Below are positions 61,801 to 64,000 of a stretch of 64,000 bases of DNA, in pieces (the first letter of the stretch is position 1; the number at the start of each line of letters is the position of its first letter). Source of the DNA: Streptomyces sp. S465 (lineage in GTDB: Bacteria; Actinomycetota; Actinomycetes; Streptomycetales; Streptomycetaceae). A program made the translations under genes and the position numbers. The stretch is from contig NZ_CP114036.1 in NCBI RefSeq assembly GCF_026898115.1, positions 8,178,001 through 8,242,000 on the forward strand, in the 5' to 3' direction. A model generated the notes under the pieces. That model worked only from the letters and a program-made list of their open reading frames with translations, did no database searches and was not told the DNA's origin.

Positions 61801-64000
61801 GGTGAGGGGGGTGTGGATGACGAGTTCGTCGAGGGTGGTGTGGTCGGTTTCGTCGCCGGCTTGGATGGCCATGTCGAGGAGTGCTGTGCCGGGGACGATG
61901 ATGGTGTCGCCGACTGTGTGGTCGGTGAGCCAGGGGTGGGTGGTGGTGGAGAGTCGGCCGGTGAGGATGAGTTCGCCGGTGTCGGCCACGGTGGTCTTGG
62001 CGCCTAGTAGGGGGTGGTTCGTTGTGTCCAGGCCGGCTCCGGTCACCTCGGTGCCCCCGCCCGCGGCATCGTGCAGCCAGAAGTCCCGCCGTTGGAAGGG
62101 GTACGTCGGCAGGGATGTATGCCTCCCGGCCGGGGTGAGGGCCCGCCAGTCCACCGGGTGGCCCACGCTGAACACCTTGCCCAACGCGGTGAGCACGCTG
62201 TGGACCTCGTTGTGGTTGCGGCGGGTGGTGGGGATGAGGTGGGTGGTGGTGGGGAGGGTGGTGCGGGCGAGGGTGGTGAGGGTGGCGTCGGGGCCGATTT
62301 CGAGGTAGGTGGTGATGCGGTGGTGGTGGTGGAGGTGGTGGAGGGTGTCGGTGTAGCGGACGGGTGCGGTGATGTGGTGGGTCCAGTGGGTGGTGTCGGG
62401 GTGGGTGGGTGTTGCGGTGAGCATGCTGATGAGGGGGGTGTGTGGGGGGTGGTGGGTGAGGGTGTTGAGGGTGGTGGTGAAGGGGGTGAGGATGGGTTGC
62501 ATGAGGGGGGAGTGGAAGGCGTGGCTGACGTTGAGCCAGTTGGTTTTGACGTCGAGTTGGGTGGCGATGTGGTGGAGGGTGGTGTGGTCGCCGGAGAGGA
62601 CGGTGGTGTGGGGGCCGTTGATGGCGGCGATGGAGATGGTGTTTTTGTGGGCGGTGAGGTGGGGTTGGAGGGTGTGGGGGTCGGTGGCGATGGCGAGCAT
62701 GGCGCCGCCGGGTGGGAGGTTTTGCATGAGGGTGGCGCGTGTGGTGATCAGGTGGATGGCGTCGGGGAGGGTGAGGGCGCCGGTGATGTGGGCGGCGGTG
62801 ATTTCTCCGAGGGAGTGGCCGCAGACGGCGTCGGGTTGGAGGCCCCAGGTTTGCCAGAGTCGGTAGAGGGCGGTTTCGAAGGCGAAGAGGGCGATTTGTG
62901 CGTGGTCGGTGCGGTGGAGTGTGTCGGCTTGGTCGGGGTTGAACATGACGTCGCGTAGTTCGGGGCCGGTGAGTTCGAGGATGTCGTCCAGTGCTTCGGC
63001 GAAGGCGGGGAAGTGTTCGTAGAGTTGTCGGCCCATGCCGGGGCGTTGGGAGCCCTGTCCGGTGAACATCACCGCCAGCGGCCCGCGCCGGGGCGGGGTC
63101 GGCCGCACGGCGCGGAGTGCGGCGACGAACTCCTCACGGGTCTCCCCGACGACCACCGCGCGGTGCGGGAGGGTGGCGCGGGTGGTGTTGAGGGTGTGCG
63201 CGACGTCGCCGAGCGGCGCGTCGTCCTCCGCGACATGCGTGGCGAGCCGTTCGGCCAGGGCGGTCAGCGCGGACTCGGTGTGCGCGGACAGCACCCAGGG
63301 CACCGGCCCGGCCGGCGGCGCCTCCGGCACGTCGGGCTCCGGCGTGGCCGGGGCCTGTTCGAGGACCACATGCGCGTTGGTGCCGCTGATGCCGAACGAG
63401 GAGACCGCGGCGCGGCGGGGGCGCTGATCGGTGCTCGGCCAGTCCCGGGCCTCGGACAACAGCCGGACCTCGCCCTGCGACCAGTCGACATTCGGCGTCG
63501 GCTCGCTGATGTGCAGCGTCTTCGGCATCACACCGTGCCGCATGGCCAGCACCGTCTTGATGACGCCGGCCACCCCGGCGGCCGCCTGCGTATGGCCGAT
63601 GTTGGACTTCAGCGACCCGAGGTACACCGGCAGTTCCCGGTGCTGCCCGTAGGTGGCGATCAGGGCCTGGGCCTCGATCGGGTCGCCGAGCATGGTGCCG
63701 GTGCCGTGCGCCTCCACCACGTCCACGTCGCTCGCGGTCAGCCGGGCGTCGGCGAGCGCGTCGCGGATCACACGCTGCTGGGAGGGGCCGTTGGGGGCGG
63801 TGAGGCCGTTGGAGGCGCCGTCCTGGTTGACGGCGGTGCCGCGTACCACCGCCAGCACCGGGTGGCCGAGCCGCTGGGCATCCGACAGCCGCTCCACCAG
63901 CAGCAGTCCGACGCCCTCGCTGAGCACGGTGCCGTCCGCGGTCGCGTCGAAGGTCTTGCACCGCGCGTCGGCGGCCAGCCCCCGCTGCCGGCTGAACTCC
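58897..64000 (-). CDS. Type I polyketide synthase, terminal module KS-AT-DH-KR-ACP-TE (N-terminus beyond window)
   Basis: The frame is open from the window edge, about 1700 codons visible. KS C-terminal half (EAHGTGTMLGDPIEA, KSNIGHTQAAAG; to about 63350). AT (about 63075-62160) with GHSLGE and HAFH, so malonyl-CoA specific. DH (about 62020-61210) with HTVGDTIIVPG and HPALLDAALHP, intact His and Asp though position 5 of the HxxxG motif is Asp. KR (NADPH site GGTGGLG at about 60750; key Asp of the LDD motif kept, so B-type; catalytic Tyr in NYAAAN). ACP with GFDSL (about 59960-59740). TE with GRSLGG and GDHF (about 59540-58900). No ER. This is the last module of an assembly line and releases the chain. 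The AT-DH part is extremely Thr/His-rich. Confidence 0.96.
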   Translation of the reverse strand, partial: EFSRQRGLAADARCKTFDATADGTVLSEGVGLLLVERLSDAQRLGHPVLAVVRGTAVNQDGASNGLTAPNGPSQQRVIRDALADARLTASDVDVVEAHGTGTMLGDPIEAQALIATYGQHRELPVYLGSLKSNIGHTQAAAGVAGVIKTVLAMRHGVMPKTLHISEPTPNVDWSQGEVRLLSEARDWPSTDQRPRRAAVSSFGISGTNAHVVLEQAPATPEPDVPEAPPAGPVPWVLSAHTESALTALAERLATHVAEDDAPLGDVAHTLNTTRATLPHRAVVVGETREEFVAALRAVRPTPPRRGPLAVMFTGQGSQRPGMGRQLYEHFPAFAEALDDILELTGPELRDVMFNPDQADTLHRTDHAQIALFAFETALYRLWQTWGLQPDAVCGHSLGEITAAHITGALTLPDAIHLITTRATLMQNLPPGGAMLAIATDPHTLQPHLTAHKNTISIAAINGPHTTVLSGDHTTLHHIATQLDVKTNWLNVSHAFHSPLMQPILTPFTTTLNTLTHHPPHTPLISMLTATPTHPDTTHWTHHITAPVRYTDTLHHLHHHHRITTYLEIGPDATLTTLARTTLPTTTHLIPTTRRNHNEVHSVLTALGKVFSVGHPVDWRALTPAGRHTSLPTYPFQRRDFWLHDAAGGGTEVTGAGLDTTNHPLLGAKTTVADTGELILTGRLSTTTHPWLTDHTVGDTIIVPGTALLDMAIQAGDETDHTTLDELVIHTPLTLTHPTPIQITVAPETTTGHRPLALHSRNTNGTWTRHATGTLSRHTPPTPTHHNTQPPTDAHPIDLTNAYQQLATTGLHYGPAFQGLRTLHHHHNTLYADIQLPTAAGTTTGHPLHPALLDAALHPAAVIAAQDEDGDIHLPFSFSGVTVHATGATHLRVRLDIDDTGAIRLLATDTTGQPVITIDHLATRRHAAPTAPSSRHLYRLAWRPAPLTGPAVAPEFERYAVPTVGDDVLADTHRITAEALARVQHHLAQNTTTPLVVEATHDDLAGAAVWGLLRTAQTEHPHRIILIDTDHHPASHQALPAVIASGEPQARIRDGAITLPRLTHGPVDTEASPDERPDLSSGPVLITGGTGGLGSLVARHLVAEHGVRDLVLASRQGPDADGATELTTELTDLGAHVRVRSCDLTNRTALAALIDGIGPLTGVIHTAGALADTTLDRLNTDALTTTFAPKADAAWWLHELTRDHGLTLFVVFSSIAGTLGSAGQANYAAANAFLDALVTHRRRHGLPGTSLVWGAWDRTTGMTRHLTQADHDRLTRTGLRPLSDAEGLALFDAAVGSGEAVLVPVKLDVGTLGRLESMPEALRDLVRRPRPAARRAATAAPSVVDPGSALELVCEQVAEVLGHGDAGAVDPERDFREFGFDSLTAVELRNRLASATGLRLSATVVFDHPTATALADHVRERLAAGRSPRSSAYTVATLYERLYRDGRIEAATQMLVGASWSVPTFSGRDSAEHAVRPVTLSAGPRRPRVVCVPAVTPAATPHEYDALGRRLEGVLDGAVLPYPGFGTGQAVPEDRETLVGMHARAVLDHVGDEPYVLVGRSLGGTVAHAVTGELERLGRGPRGLVLIDTYPLDGAARAQEWLLGLPARAAVEEGAPDDAALLAMGAYLRMFAGWTPHAVTTPTLFLRAGRPTPEMAGQDGWQASWPLPHDLIEVAGDHFTVLTDEVADTAEALLGWLEKLG

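Overview
The window is high-GC actinobacterial DNA, almost certainly Streptomyces. GC-rich third codon positions, many GTG starts, ATGA/GTGA gene overlaps, Tat/Sec-exported hydrolases, a large SARP regulator, TTA codons confined to pathway regulators, and a modular polyketide synthase all point that way. No rRNA, tRNA, CRISPR array, transposase or prophage was seen. Both ends cut genes: a LacI-type regulator on the left and a type I polyketide synthase on the right.

1-10.9 kb: a LacI regulator with its own palindrome, an Ala/Lys-rich anchored protein, a cobalamin riboswitch driving a B12-type ABC importer (btuF-btuC-btuD), a LysR/EamA-exporter divergent pair, a nucleotidyltransferase, and a DHA2 efflux pump with its TetR repressor and a divergent methyltransferase. 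11-16.9 kb: exported enzymes (zinc metalloprotease, GH43 glycosidase, PL1 pectate lyase) and a flavin monooxygenase/MarR pair with two matching operators. 17-22.7 kb: a probable tartrate/C4-dicarboxylate locus (DctA, glycerate kinase, LysR, tartrate dehydrogenase family enzyme) with a shared promoter motif. It encloses about 600 bp of degenerate iterated repeats. 22.7-26.2 kb: sdhCAB succinate dehydrogenase, transcribed leftward.

26.3-33 kb: a TetR / Baeyer-Villiger monooxygenase / SMP-30-like protein set, an ogt-alkB alkylation-repair pair and a secreted streptogrisin-like protease. 33-38.7 kb: a leftward operon of a ribbon-helix-helix protein, a DUF4097 protein, a DrrAB-like ABC exporter and perhaps a thioredoxin-reductase-like flavoprotein. 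Helically phased TGGYGCCA boxes lie upstream. A MerR regulator follows. 39-46.8 kb: a six-gene leftward operon resembling the four-carbon acid-sugar pathway (OtnI, OtnK, OtnC) but with an isopropylmalate-dehydrogenase-type oxidoreductase, an Asp/Glu-racemase-fold protein and RraA. It diverges from a CitMHS-type transporter across two identical CCGGTTAACCGG palindromes.

48.6-64 kb: the edge of a biosynthetic gene cluster. A PimR-type SARP reads rightward. A leftward block holds SnoaL, MhpA-like flavin hydroxylase, NmrA reductase, class II DAHP synthase, a LAL regulator and the terminal PKS module (KS-AT-DH-KR-ACP-TE). Both regulators contain a TTA codon, implying bldA control. A roughly 500 bp modular tandem-repeat array separates SARP from the leftward genes. 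A dedicated DAHP synthase beside the PKS suggests a shikimate-derived building block; the product cannot be named from this window.
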